64,000 bases of DNA from Cellulomonas telluris (GTDB taxonomy: Bacteria; Actinomycetota; Actinomycetes; Actinomycetales; Cellulomonadaceae), in contig NZ_QXFN01000003.1 of NCBI RefSeq assembly GCF_004886325.1, positions 558,001 through 622,000 on the forward strand, given 5' to 3'. The notes under the pieces were generated by a model. That model was not told the DNA's origin, ran no database searches, and saw only the letters and a program-made list of their open reading frames with translations. Made by a program: the position numbers and the translations under genes. Below, piece after piece: positions 42,324 to 52,847 of this stretch; the first letter of the stretch is position 1, and every line of letters begins with the position of its first letter.

Positions 42324-43007
42324 ATGAGGGGACGCGTGCTCGTGGTCGACGACGACACCGCGCTGGCCGAGATGATCGGCATCGTGCTGCGCTCGGAGGG
42401 TTTCGAGCCGGTGTTCTGCGAGGACGGCGACGAGGCGCTGGGCGTCTTCCGCCAGACGCAGCCCGACCTCGTCCTGCTCGACCTCATGCTCCCGGGGCGT
42501 GACGGCAACGAGGTGTGCCGGCTCATCCGTGCCGAGTCCGGGGTGCCGATCGTGATGCTGACGGCCAAGAGCGACACCGTCGACGTGGTGCTGGGGCTCG
42601 AGTCGGGCGCCGACGACTACATCTCGAAGCCGTTCAAGCCCAAGGAGCTCGTGGCGCGCGTGCGGGCCCGCCTGCGGCGCAGCGACGAGCCGGCGCCGGA
42701 GCACCTCGCCATCGGCGACCTCAGCATCGACGTGCCCGGCCACCGCGTCGAGCGCGCGGGGCGCCCGATCTCCCTGACGCCGCTGGAGTTCGACCTCCTC
42801 GTGGCGCTCGCGCGCAAGCCCTGGCAGGTGTTCACGCGCGAGGTGCTGCTCGAGAAGGTGTGGGGCTACCGGCACGCGGCCGACACCCGCCTCGTCAACG
42901 TCCACGTCCAGCGCCTGCGCTCGAAGATCGAGACCGACCCGGAGCGCCCCGAGATCGTCGTGACGGTGCGGGGCGTCGGGTACAAGGCGGGCGTGCCGAG
43001 CACGTGA
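42324..43007 (+). CDS. mtrA: MtrA response regulator
   Basis: 227 aa OmpR/PhoB-type regulator. The receiver domain (1-120) has VVDDDTALAE, phospho-acceptor Asp53 in LLDLMLPG, Thr in MLTAKSD and Lys in YISKPFKPKEL. The winged-helix domain (about 130-225) has TPLEFDLLVALARKP and the recognition region DTRLVNVHVQRLRSKIE. MtrA controls cell-wall hydrolase, division and osmotic genes in actinobacteria. Followed by mtrB and lpqB in the canonical order. Confidence 0.96.
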   Translation: MRGRVLVVDDDTALAEMIGIVLRSEGFEPVFCEDGDEALGVFRQTQPDLVLLDLMLPGRDGNEVCRLIRAESGVPIVMLTAKSDTVDVVLGLESGADDYISKPFKPKELVARVRARLRRSDEPAPEHLAIGDLSIDVPGHRVERAGRPISLTPLEFDLLVALARKPWQVFTREVLLEKVWGYRHAADTRLVNVHVQRLRSKIETDPERPEIVVTVRGVGYKAGVPST

Positions 43008-43017
43008 GGGCCGGGAC

Positions 43018-44778
43018 GTGCGGGGGGTGAGCAGGAGCGGACGGCTCCGGCGGCTGCGGGTCGGCCGTCGGGTGCACGCCGTCGCGCGCTGGTGGCGCTC
43101 TTCGCTGCAGGTCCGCGTGCTCACCTCGACGCTCGCCATCGGGCTGGTCGCGCTCGCGCTCCTGGGCGTCTACGTGGGGGAGCGGATCGGCAACGGCCTG
43201 TTCGAGGCCCGGCTGCAGCAGGTGCTCGCCGAGAGCGCCCGCAGCACCCAGCAGGCGCAGGACCTGTTCACCTCCTCGACGGCGAGCACGCGACCCGACG
43301 TGCAGCAGCTGCTGAGCGACGTGACCACGACGCAGAGCGGCGGCGGGTCCGGTGAGCGCGACGTGTTCCTGCTGCGCGCACCGGGCCAGCGCGCCGCCGT
43401 CGAGGTGGGGGCGTTCGCGTCCAACCCCGACCTCGTCGACCTCGTCGGCCGGGAGCTGAAGGAGGCCACGGCGGGCGGCGGCCAGCAGTGGCAGTCCGTC
43501 GCGATCCCCGGGGAGGACGGGCGCGACGTGCCCGGCGTCCTCGTCGCGCAGGACGTCACCGTGCCGGTCGTCGGCCGGTACCAGATGTTCTTCCTCTACA
43601 GCCTGCAGCCGGAGCAGGAGCAGCTCGACTTCCTGCTCGGCACGCTCGCCCTCGCCGCGGCCGCGCTCGTGGTGCTGCTCGGTTCCATGACGTGGCTCGT
43701 CACGCGGCGCACCGTGCACCCGGTGCGCGCGGCCGCACAGGTCGCCGAGCGCCTCGCCGACGGGCACCTGTCGGAGCGGATGCCCGTGCGCGGCACGGAC
43801 GAGATGGCCCGCCTCGCCCGCTCCTTCAACGAGATGGCGGCGGGCCTGCAGGACCAGATCCGCCGCATGGAGGAGCTGTCCACGCTGCAGCGCCGGTTCG
43901 TCTCCGACGTCTCCCACGAGCTGCGCACCCCGCTGACCACGATCCGCATGGCGGGCGAGGTCATCCACGCGTCCCGGGACGACTTCGACCCCGCGGCCAA
44001 GCGCTCGGCGGAGCTGCTGCAGACCCAGCTCGACCGGTTCGAGGACCTGCTCGCCGACCTGCTCGAGATCAGCCGGTTCGACGCGGGGGCCGCCGTGCTC
44101 GACGCCGAGCGCCGCGACGTCCGCGACGTCGTGGTCCAGGCCGTCGAGCACGCGGTCGCGCTCGCGCAGCGACGGGGGTCCTGGCTCAGCGTGCGCCTCC
44201 CCGAGAAGCCCGCGGACGCGGACCTCGACCCCCGCCGGGTGGAGCGGGTCCTGCGCAACCTGCTCGTGAACGCCGTCGAGCACGCCGACGGCAGCGTGGT
44301 CGAGGTGACCGTCGGCGCCGACGCCCGCGCGGTCGCCGTCACCGTCCGCGACCACGGCGTCGGCATGACGCCCCAGGAGGCCGCGCACGTCTTCGACCGG
44401 TTCTGGCGCGCCGACCCGGCCCGGGCCCGCACCACGGGCGGCACCGGCCTCGGCCTCGCGATCTCGCTCGAGGACGCCCACCTGCACGGCGGGCAGCTCG
44501 AGGCGTGGGGGCGACCGGGCCGCGGCGCCTGCTTCCGCCTCACGCTGCCACGCCGTGCCGGCATCCGGCTCGAGGGCTCGCCCCTGCCGCTCGTGCCGGA
44601 GGAGGCGCCGGAGCGCGCCGACGCGCCGCCGCGACCGCGCACGGACCCCGCGGCCCTGCCCGAGCTGCCGGCGATGACCGGGGAGATCGCGGTCGTGGGC
44701 GACCTGCGGGACCCCGCCCGCGCGGAGCTGCAGGACCGGGTCGGGCACGCGGCGCCCCGCCGGGGAGGTGCCACGTGA
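43018..44778 (+). CDS. mtrB: MtrB sensor histidine kinase
   Basis: 586 aa from GTG 43018 (GTG 43027 also possible). Two membrane spans (about 35-57 and 205-228) flank an extracellular sensor region. HAMP follows (about 229-282). The dimerisation helix has the phospho-acceptor His300 in VSHELRTPLTT. The ATPase domain shows N box RNLLVNAVEHA, G1 DHGVGM, F box FDRFWRAD and G2 GGTGLGLA. The C-terminal tail (about 515-586) is disordered and acidic/Pro-rich. It phosphorylates MtrA; LpqB modulates it. Confidence 0.96.
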   Translation: MRGVSRSGRLRRLRVGRRVHAVARWWRSSLQVRVLTSTLAIGLVALALLGVYVGERIGNGLFEARLQQVLAESARSTQQAQDLFTSSTASTRPDVQQLLSDVTTTQSGGGSGERDVFLLRAPGQRAAVEVGAFASNPDLVDLVGRELKEATAGGGQQWQSVAIPGEDGRDVPGVLVAQDVTVPVVGRYQMFFLYSLQPEQEQLDFLLGTLALAAAALVVLLGSMTWLVTRRTVHPVRAAAQVAERLADGHLSERMPVRGTDEMARLARSFNEMAAGLQDQIRRMEELSTLQRRFVSDVSHELRTPLTTIRMAGEVIHASRDDFDPAAKRSAELLQTQLDRFEDLLADLLEISRFDAGAAVLDAERRDVRDVVVQAVEHAVALAQRRGSWLSVRLPEKPADADLDPRRVERVLRNLLVNAVEHADGSVVEVTVGADARAVAVTVRDHGVGMTPQEAAHVFDRFWRADPARARTTGGTGLGLAISLEDAHLHGGQLEAWGRPGRGACFRLTLPRRAGIRLEGSPLPLVPEEAPERADAPPRPRTDPAALPELPAMTGEIAVVGDLRDPARAELQDRVGHAAPRRGGAT

Positions 44779-46436
44779 GCACCGGCGTGCCCCGTCGTGC
44801 GCGTGCCGCCGCGGCCCTCGTCGCCGTCGCGGCGCTCGCGGGCTGCGTGGCGCTGCCGACCTCGGGCCCGGTCACGGCCGGGGACGGGCGGGTGCGCGAG
44901 CCCCAGGGTGTCGTCGTGCTGGCGCAGGGACCCCAGGCGGACGCCGGTCCTGCGGAGATCGTCGAGGGCTTCCTGCTCGCGGGCGCCGCGGAGGTGACCG
45001 GCGACTTCGGGGTCGCCCGCGAGTACCTCGTCGGCGACGCGCGCGAGGAGTGGGACCCGACGGCGGGCGCGGTCGTGGCCGGCAGCCGCCGGTTCGAGGT
45101 GACCGGCGACGCGCAGGTGAGCGTCGAGCTGGCCGTGCAGGGCAAGGTCGACGGGGGCGGCCGGTTCACGGAGACCTCCGCCGACACGCGCGAGTCGCTG
45201 CGCTTCGAGCTCGTCGAGGACGCGGACGGGGACTGGCGCATCGCCCACGCCCCGGACGGCCTGGTCCTGACGCCCGCGAACCTGGACCAGCAGTACCGCC
45301 AGGCGACCCTCTGGTTCCTCACGCTCGACGCGGAGGCGCTCGTGCCCGAGGTCCGCTGGTTCCCGCGGCGCAACCTCGAGACCGCGATCGTCAAGGCGCT
45401 GCTCGTCGGCCCCTCGCCGTGGCTGCGCGACGCCGTCCGCACCGCCGTGCCCGCGGGCGTCGAGCTCAAGCCGGAGGCCGTGGTCGTCGAGGACGGCGTG
45501 GCGGAGGTGTCGCTGCAGCCGGCGCAGCTCGTGCAGGAGGCCGACCGCGGTCTCCTCCTGGCCCAGCTCGAGCGCTCCCTCGCGCCGTGGGGCGTGTCGT
45601 CGGTGCGCGTGCGCGCCGGCACCGTGCTGCTCGACAGCGGGGCCGCCGCGCTGCCGACGCCGGCACCCGGCGGGCTCGAGGTGCTGTCCGCCGGACGCGT
45701 GCTCGCGTTCAGCGACGGCCAGACAGTGCCGGTGGCCGACCTCGCCCCGGTGGCCGGTGCGGCGCCGCAGGGGCTCGCGCGGGGCGTGACGGGGCCGCGC
45801 GTCGCGCTGTCCGACCCCGGGACGCTCGTCACCGTGCCGCAGGCGGGGGAGCCGGTCGAGGTGCTCGCGTCGGGCGCCGCGCTCGCGGTGCCGTCGGTCG
45901 ACCGCCACGGCTGGGTCTGGACCGCGCGGTCGGCCACGGCGGCGCCGCTCGTCGTGACGCGGCCGGGCGGGCCGGTCCTCGACGTCACGGGGGACTGGCT
46001 GACCGGGCGGACCGTCGAGGCGCTGCGGGTCTCGCCCGAGGGCACCCGCGTCGCCGTGGTGTCGACCGGTGCGGACGGCGTGACGCTCGACGTCGCGGGG
46101 GTCGTCCGGGACGACTCGGGCACGCCACGGCTGCTCGGTCCCCCGGTGCGGGTCGGCGCGCAGGTCGTGCCCACGACGTCCGTCGTGTGGGCGGACGACG
46201 ACCGGCTGGCGGTGCTCACCGAGGACGAGGCGGGCACCGTGCCGTACCTGGTGCCGCTCTCCGGGCGCAGCACGCCGCTGCCGGCGGTCCCCGACGCGGT
46301 CGCGCTCGCGGCCGGCCGGGGCGAGCGGGCGCTGCACGTGGTGACGTCGGACGGCGAGCTGCTCCGGTACGACGGCCGCACCTGGGTGGCCGTCTCCGGC
46401 GTCACCGGGGTCACCGGCGCCGCGTTCCCCGGCTGA
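44775..46436 (+). CDS. lpqB: LpqB lipoprotein
   Basis: 553 aa from GTG 44775, overlapping the mtrB stop (GTGA). Signal peptide with lipobox LAGC and lipidated Cys24. Residues about 55-180 form the N-terminal domain. About 185-300 is a GerMN domain (WFPRRNLETAIVKALLVGPS; VVVEDGVAEVSL). The rest is a beta-propeller-like region. In mycobacteria LpqB contacts the MtrB extracellular domain and influences MtrA phosphorylation. Typical length and position. Confidence 0.94.
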   Translation: MSTGVPRRARAAAALVAVAALAGCVALPTSGPVTAGDGRVREPQGVVVLAQGPQADAGPAEIVEGFLLAGAAEVTGDFGVAREYLVGDAREEWDPTAGAVVAGSRRFEVTGDAQVSVELAVQGKVDGGGRFTETSADTRESLRFELVEDADGDWRIAHAPDGLVLTPANLDQQYRQATLWFLTLDAEALVPEVRWFPRRNLETAIVKALLVGPSPWLRDAVRTAVPAGVELKPEAVVVEDGVAEVSLQPAQLVQEADRGLLLAQLERSLAPWGVSSVRVRAGTVLLDSGAAALPTPAPGGLEVLSAGRVLAFSDGQTVPVADLAPVAGAAPQGLARGVTGPRVALSDPGTLVTVPQAGEPVEVLASGAALAVPSVDRHGWVWTARSATAAPLVVTRPGGPVLDVTGDWLTGRTVEALRVSPEGTRVAVVSTGADGVTLDVAGVVRDDSGTPRLLGPPVRVGAQVVPTTSVVWADDDRLAVLTEDEAGTVPYLVPLSGRSTPLPAVPDAVALAAGRGERALHVVTSDGELLRYDGRTWVAVSGVTGVTGAAFPG

Positions 46437-46437
46437 C

Positions 46438-46468
46438 GGGCGGGCCGCGAGCCGCCCCCAGCCCGCCC
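46438..46468 (+). terminator. Possible terminator after lpqB
   Basis: 8-bp stem GGGCGGGC/GCCCGCCC with a 15-nt loop, starting right after the lpqB stop. Confidence 0.45.
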
Positions 46469-46528
46469 TCGTCCGGGGCGCGTCCCCTGTGCCGGGCGCA
46501 CGGGACCCGCTCGGCACCCGCCCGCCGC

Positions 46529-46534
46529 GATGCT
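46529..46534 (+). promoter_or_regulatory. -10-like hexamer for leaderless comF mRNA
   Basis: GATGCT, 6 nt before GTG 46541. Confidence 0.4.
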
Positions 46535-46540
46535 GACGAC

Positions 46541-47434
46541 GTGATCCCGCAGCTCCCGCCCGCACCGCCGAGTCGCGCCGCGACGCCCGTCGGTGCGCCG
46601 GCCGGTGCGGCGGCGCTCCGGGTCGCGCGCGCGGCGCTGGCCGACCTGCTCGGGCTCGTCGTCCCGGTGTCGTGCGCGGGGTGCGGCCTCGAGGACGTGC
46701 CGTGGTGCGCGCCCTGCGCCGACCTGCTCACCGCGCCGCCCGTCCGCTGCGAGCGGGCGGCGCCGCGGCTGGACCTCGTCGACCGGGTGCTGGTGCCGGT
46801 GTGGGCGCTCGCGCCGTACGCGGGTCCCGTGCGGACCGCCGTCGGGGCCTGGAAGGACGGCGGCCGTGCCGACCTCGACCGCCCGTTCGCCACGGCCCTG
46901 GCGTGTGGCGCCCCGCACGTGGTCCCGGCGCTCCCTCCGTCAGGGGGGCCCGCCGGACCGCGCGCCGTGCCGGGTCCGGCGGTGGGCGCCGCACCGGCCC
47001 CATCCGACGCGCCCGTCCTGGTGGTGCCGGTGCCCTCGGCCGCCGCCGCCCACCGCCGGCGGGGTCGTGCGCCCGTGGACGCGCTCGCGCGGGGCCTCGC
47101 GGCGGGCCTCACGGCCTCCGGGCGCCCGGCGGTGCCCGCCCGCGTCCTGGTGCGGCGCGGCGGTGCCGACCTCGCGGGGCTGGGCGCACGTGCCCGCGTG
47201 CGCGCGCTGGACGGCCGCGTCCGGCTGCGCCGGGCCGCGGCGGTCCGCGGTCGCGACGTCGTCCTGGTCGACGACGTGCTGACGACCGGCGCGACGCTCG
47301 CCGCGTGCGTCCGCGCGCTGCGTGCCGCCGGCGCCCGGGTGCCGTGCTGCTGCGTCCTCGCGGCGACGCCGGCGCCCTCGGACCGCTCGCCGCCGGCGGC
47401 CGGGGGTGGCACGGCCGCGCACGACCCGGCGTGA
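46541..47434 (+). CDS. comF: ComF family phosphoribosyltransferase-like protein
   Basis: 297 aa. The N-terminal zinc ribbon SCAGCGLEDVPWCAPC has four cysteines (about residues 44-59). The PRTase fold shows PYAGPVRTAVGAWKDGGRAD, VVPVPSAAAAHRRRG, and the PRPP loop VVLVDDVLTTGATL (about 244-257). Linked to DNA uptake in competent bacteria; in actinobacteria the role is uncertain (Rv3242c orthologue by context). An unusual Pro/Gly/Ala insertion (about 130-158) lengthens the middle. Confidence 0.9.
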   Translation: MIPQLPPAPPSRAATPVGAPAGAAALRVARAALADLLGLVVPVSCAGCGLEDVPWCAPCADLLTAPPVRCERAAPRLDLVDRVLVPVWALAPYAGPVRTAVGAWKDGGRADLDRPFATALACGAPHVVPALPPSGGPAGPRAVPGPAVGAAPAPSDAPVLVVPVPSAAAAHRRRGRAPVDALARGLAAGLTASGRPAVPARVLVRRGGADLAGLGARARVRALDGRVRLRRAAAVRGRDVVLVDDVLTTGATLAACVRALRAAGARVPCCCVLAATPAPSDRSPPAAGGGTAAHDPA

Positions 47435-47526
47435 CGAAGGTCCCGGTGGACGGCCCGCCCGCCGCGCGGCGCGCGCGGGTCACCCGAAGGGGGGCCGGCG
47501 ACATGCGGGAGGGGCACACCCGGCGA

Positions 47527-47532
47527 TAGCGT
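47527..47532 (+). promoter_or_regulatory. Candidate -10 for hpf
   Basis: TAGCGT, implying a leader of about 150 nt before hpf that contains a short ORF and two hairpins. Confidence 0.45.
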
Positions 47533-47599
47533 GGGTGCCTGGGAACGACGCCCCGCACCCTCGTCCTCGCAGGTCGGGCGGGCGGGTGGCGAGGAGGTG

Positions 47600-47671
47600 A
47601 TGCCGCCCCGGGTCCCGTTCGGGGCCCCCGATCGCACGTCCCGCCCGGGCGGGGTCGAACCCCGCCCCTGA
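47600..47671 (+). CDS. Candidate 23-aa leader peptide upstream of hpf
   Basis: ATG 47600 to TGA 47669-47671. The peptide is Pro/Arg-rich (7 of 23 residues Pro). GAGGAGG lies immediately upstream but only 2 nt from the ATG, which is tighter than optimal. The stop codon abuts CCTCC, which pairs with the hpf Shine-Dalgarno sequence. A leader ORF that opens the hpf start is inferred, not shown. Confidence 0.4.
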   Translation: MPPRVPFGAPDRTSRPGGVEPRP

Positions 47672-47684
47672 CCTCCCCAGGAGG
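47647..47684 (+). promoter_or_regulatory. Two leader hairpins, the second masking the hpf ribosome binding site
   Basis: Hairpin 1: 9-bp perfect stem GGGCGGGGT/ACCCCGCCC at 47647-47667. Hairpin 2: CCTCC (47672-47676) with GGAGG (47680-47684), loop CCA, covering the hpf Shine-Dalgarno sequence. Confidence 0.5.
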
Positions 47685-47689
47685 CCCCC

Positions 47690-48358
47690 ATGGAGATCGT
47701 GGTCGCCGGCCGGCGCACCGAGGTGTCCCCGCGGTATCGCGCACACCTCGAGAACAAGCTCGCCAAGGTCGAGCAGCTGGCCCCCCGCGCCCAGCGCGTC
47801 GACGTCATCGTGTCGCACGAGCCCAATCCCCGGCAGTCGGACAGCAGCGAGAGGGTCGAGATCACCGTCGTCGACAAGGGCCCGGTGATCCGCGCCGAGG
47901 CCTGTGCCGACGACGCGTACGCCGCCCTCGACCTCGCGCTCGGACGGTTGCAGGAGCGGCTGCGGCGAGCACGGGACCGGCGCAAGGCGCACCGCAACCA
48001 CGCTCCTGCGGGCCCCGCGGAGGTGCTCCCCGCCGAGGAGGCGGGCGACACGGTCGGCGACGTGCCGGTACCGGCCGCGGAGCCGGCGCCGACGGCCGGT
48101 GAGGACGGCGTGACGGAGACGACGCTCGGGGACTCCCCGGTCGTCATCCGGGAGAAGGTCCACCACGCCGCACCCATGACCGTCGACGACGCGCTCTACG
48201 AGATGGAGATGGTCGGGCACGACTTCTTCCTCTTCATCGACGCGGAGACGGCCCAGCCGGCGGTCGCCTACCGGCGTCGCGGCTGGAGCTACGGCGTCAT
48301 CAAGCTCGACTCGGCCGTCCGGACGGCGGGGTCGGGCACGGAGGCTGCCGCGGGCTGA
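47690..48358 (+). CDS. hpf: Ribosome hibernation promoting factor, long form
   Basis: 222 aa. The N-terminal Hpf/YfiA domain (about 1-105) is MEIVVAGRRTEVSPRYRAHL ... ALGRLQERLRRARDRRK. A Pro/Ala/Glu linker covers about 106-145. The C-terminal dimerisation domain (about 147-212) has SPVVIREKVHHAAPMTVDDA, FFLFIDAETAQPAVAYRRR and GWSYGVIKL. Long Hpf joins two 70S ribosomes into a 100S dimer in stationary phase. ATG 47690 has AGGAGG 5 nt upstream, sequestered in a small hairpin. A strong terminator follows. Confidence 0.95.
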   Translation: MEIVVAGRRTEVSPRYRAHLENKLAKVEQLAPRAQRVDVIVSHEPNPRQSDSSERVEITVVDKGPVIRAEACADDAYAALDLALGRLQERLRRARDRRKAHRNHAPAGPAEVLPAEEAGDTVGDVPVPAAEPAPTAGEDGVTETTLGDSPVVIREKVHHAAPMTVDDALYEMEMVGHDFFLFIDAETAQPAVAYRRRGWSYGVIKLDSAVRTAGSGTEAAAG

Positions 48359-48388
48359 GCCCGGGCGCCGCGGGAGGCGTGGCACGAC

Positions 48389-48431
48389 GCACGGGGCGGT
48401 GGTCGCACGCGGTGCGGCCGCCGCCCCGTGC
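48389..48431 (+). terminator. Terminator after hpf
   Basis: A 20-bp stem (48389-48408 with 48412-48431, two G-U pairs) with a 3-nt loop, 30 nt beyond the hpf stop. One of the two strongest hairpins in the window. Confidence 0.82.
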
Positions 48432-48458
48432 CGCGCGGCCGGTGTCGGACGGGCGCGG

Positions 48459-48464
48459 CAGGAT
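48459..48464 (+). promoter_or_regulatory. -10-like hexamer for leaderless ycaQ-like mRNA
   Basis: CAGGAT, 6 nt before ATG 48471. It lies directly after the hpf terminator. Confidence 0.45.
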
Positions 48465-48470
48465 GCGGCC

Positions 48471-49820
48471 ATGACCCACGAGCCCCCGGGTGCGGCCGTG
48501 CGCCGGGCCGCCCGTCCGCCCGTCGGCGAGCGCCTCACCGTCGCGCAGGTGCGGCGGGCCGCGCTGCGCGCGTCGGGCCTCGACCGGCCGCGGGCCGAGC
48601 GTGCCGCACCGGCGGACGGCCGGGGGCTGACCACGGTCGTCGACCGGCTCGGGCTGCTGCAGATCGACTCGGTGAACGTGCTGGCGCGCGCCCACCTCGT
48701 CCCCGTCTACTCGCGGGTCGGTCCCTGGGACGTCACGGCGCTCGACCGCGCCGCCGGCAGGGCGCCGCGCCGCCTCGTCGAGACGTGGGCGCACGAGGCG
48801 TCGTTCGTGCCGCCCGCGACGTTCCGCGACCTGGGGTTCAAGCACGAGCGCCTGCGCGCGCAGGCGCAGCGCCGCGGGGTGCACATCCACGGCGTGCCGA
48901 TCGACCGCGCCCCCGAGGTGGCGGAGGTGCGCGCGCTCGTCGACGCGCACGGTCCCGTCACGGCGCGCGAGGCGCACGCACTGATGGGGGCCCGGCACGC
49001 GCGCCCCACGGACCACTGGGGGTGGAACTGGACGGTCGCGAAGCGCGCGCTGGAGTACCTGTTCGACGTCGGGGAGCTGACCTCGGCGGGGCGCAACGCG
49101 CAGTTCGAGCGGCGCTACGACCGCGCCGACCGCGTGCTGCCCGCGGCCGTGCTGCAGCGCCCCGCGCCGGACGAGGCGACCGCGCGCCGGCGGCTCGCGG
49201 CGATCGCGGCCCGCGCCCACGGCGTCGCCACCGTGCGCACCCTCGCGGACCACTGGCGGACGCGGGTCGACAGCACCCAGACGGCCGTGGACGAGCTGGT
49301 CGAGGACGGCGTCCTCGTGCCGGTCGAGGTCGAGGGGTGGACGGCGCGGGCGTACCGGCACCGCGACGCGACCGTCCCCCGGCGCGCCACGGGGCGGGCG
49401 CTGCTCAGCCCGTTCGACCCCCTGGTGTGGGAGCGGGCGCGCACCGAGGCCCTGTTCGGCCTGCGCTACCGCATCGAGATCTACGTGCCCGCGCAGCAGC
49501 GGGTGTGGGGCTACTACGTCCTGCCGTTGCTGCTGGGGGACCGGCTCGCCGCGCTGGTCGACCTCAAGGCCGACCGGGCCACGGGCGTGCTGCGCGTCGC
49601 CGCGGCGCACCTCGCGCCGCCCGGCGCCCGGGGAGACCTCGACGCGGGCACGGTCGCCCACGAGCTGGCGGCCGAGCTGCGCACGCTCGCGGCCTGGCTG
49701 GACCTCGGCGACGTGCTCGCCCAGGGCGCGGCGGGGGACCTCGCCGCGGCGCTCGCGGGCGCGCTCGCACGGCGCCCGGATCCCGGGGAGCCCGCCCTGC
49801 CGTCGCACGCGGGCCGGTGA
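48471..49820 (+). CDS. YcaQ-like DNA cross-link repair glycosylase (HTH_42 superfamily)
   Basis: 449 aa. The catalytic-region segment GLLQIDSVNVLARAH has Gln64-Ile-Asp66, the Q-x-D form of the YcaQ/AlkX branch. The E. coli enzyme of this branch unhooks interstrand cross-links. Other conserved parts: ETWAHEASFVP, DHWGWNWTVAKRALEYLF, and the C-terminal barrel FDPLVWERARTEALFGLRY with YYVLPLLLGDRL. ATG 48471 is set by the CAGGAT hexamer 6 nt upstream. A second superfamily member with a Q-x-Q motif lies at 35489-36664. Confidence 0.88.
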   Translation: MTHEPPGAAVRRAARPPVGERLTVAQVRRAALRASGLDRPRAERAAPADGRGLTTVVDRLGLLQIDSVNVLARAHLVPVYSRVGPWDVTALDRAAGRAPRRLVETWAHEASFVPPATFRDLGFKHERLRAQAQRRGVHIHGVPIDRAPEVAEVRALVDAHGPVTAREAHALMGARHARPTDHWGWNWTVAKRALEYLFDVGELTSAGRNAQFERRYDRADRVLPAAVLQRPAPDEATARRRLAAIAARAHGVATVRTLADHWRTRVDSTQTAVDELVEDGVLVPVEVEGWTARAYRHRDATVPRRATGRALLSPFDPLVWERARTEALFGLRYRIEIYVPAQQRVWGYYVLPLLLGDRLAALVDLKADRATGVLRVAAAHLAPPGARGDLDAGTVAHELAAELRTLAAWLDLGDVLAQGAAGDLAAALAGALARRPDPGEPALPSHAGR

Positions 49821-49850
49821 CCGGCGCCCCACAGCGTCGCGTCGCTCGCC

Positions 49851-49856
49851 TACGAT
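49851..49856 (+). promoter_or_regulatory. Candidate -10 for secA
   Basis: TACGAT, implying a leader of about 75 nt before GTG 49938. No matching -35 was seen. Confidence 0.45.
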
Positions 49857-49937
49857 GGTCGGGCCCGGCCGAGCGGCCGGGACACGGACCGCCCCGGCGC
49901 CGCGCGCGGACGGGGCGCAGCACGTCGGGAGAGATGC

Positions 49938-52745
<2,808 letters not shown>

Positions 52746-52752
52746 GCGTCCG

Positions 52753-52786
52753 GGTGCCCGCCCGCGGTCGTCCGCGGGCGGGCACC
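52753..52786 (+). terminator. Terminator after secA
   Basis: Perfect 15-bp stem (52753-52767 with 52772-52786) with tetraloop TCGT, 7 nt after the stop. Confidence 0.82.
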
Positions 52787-52847
52787 GGGCCGGGTCGCCG
52801 CCGGGGCCGGGGGAGCGTCGCGCCGGTGGGCGGCGCCGTCGGTGCCG

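Noticed and set aside
47531-47671. Longer version of the hpf leader ORF from GTG 47531
   Set aside because: The GTG overlaps the likely -10 hexamer, so it would not be in the transcript. Only the short version from 47600 is considered.
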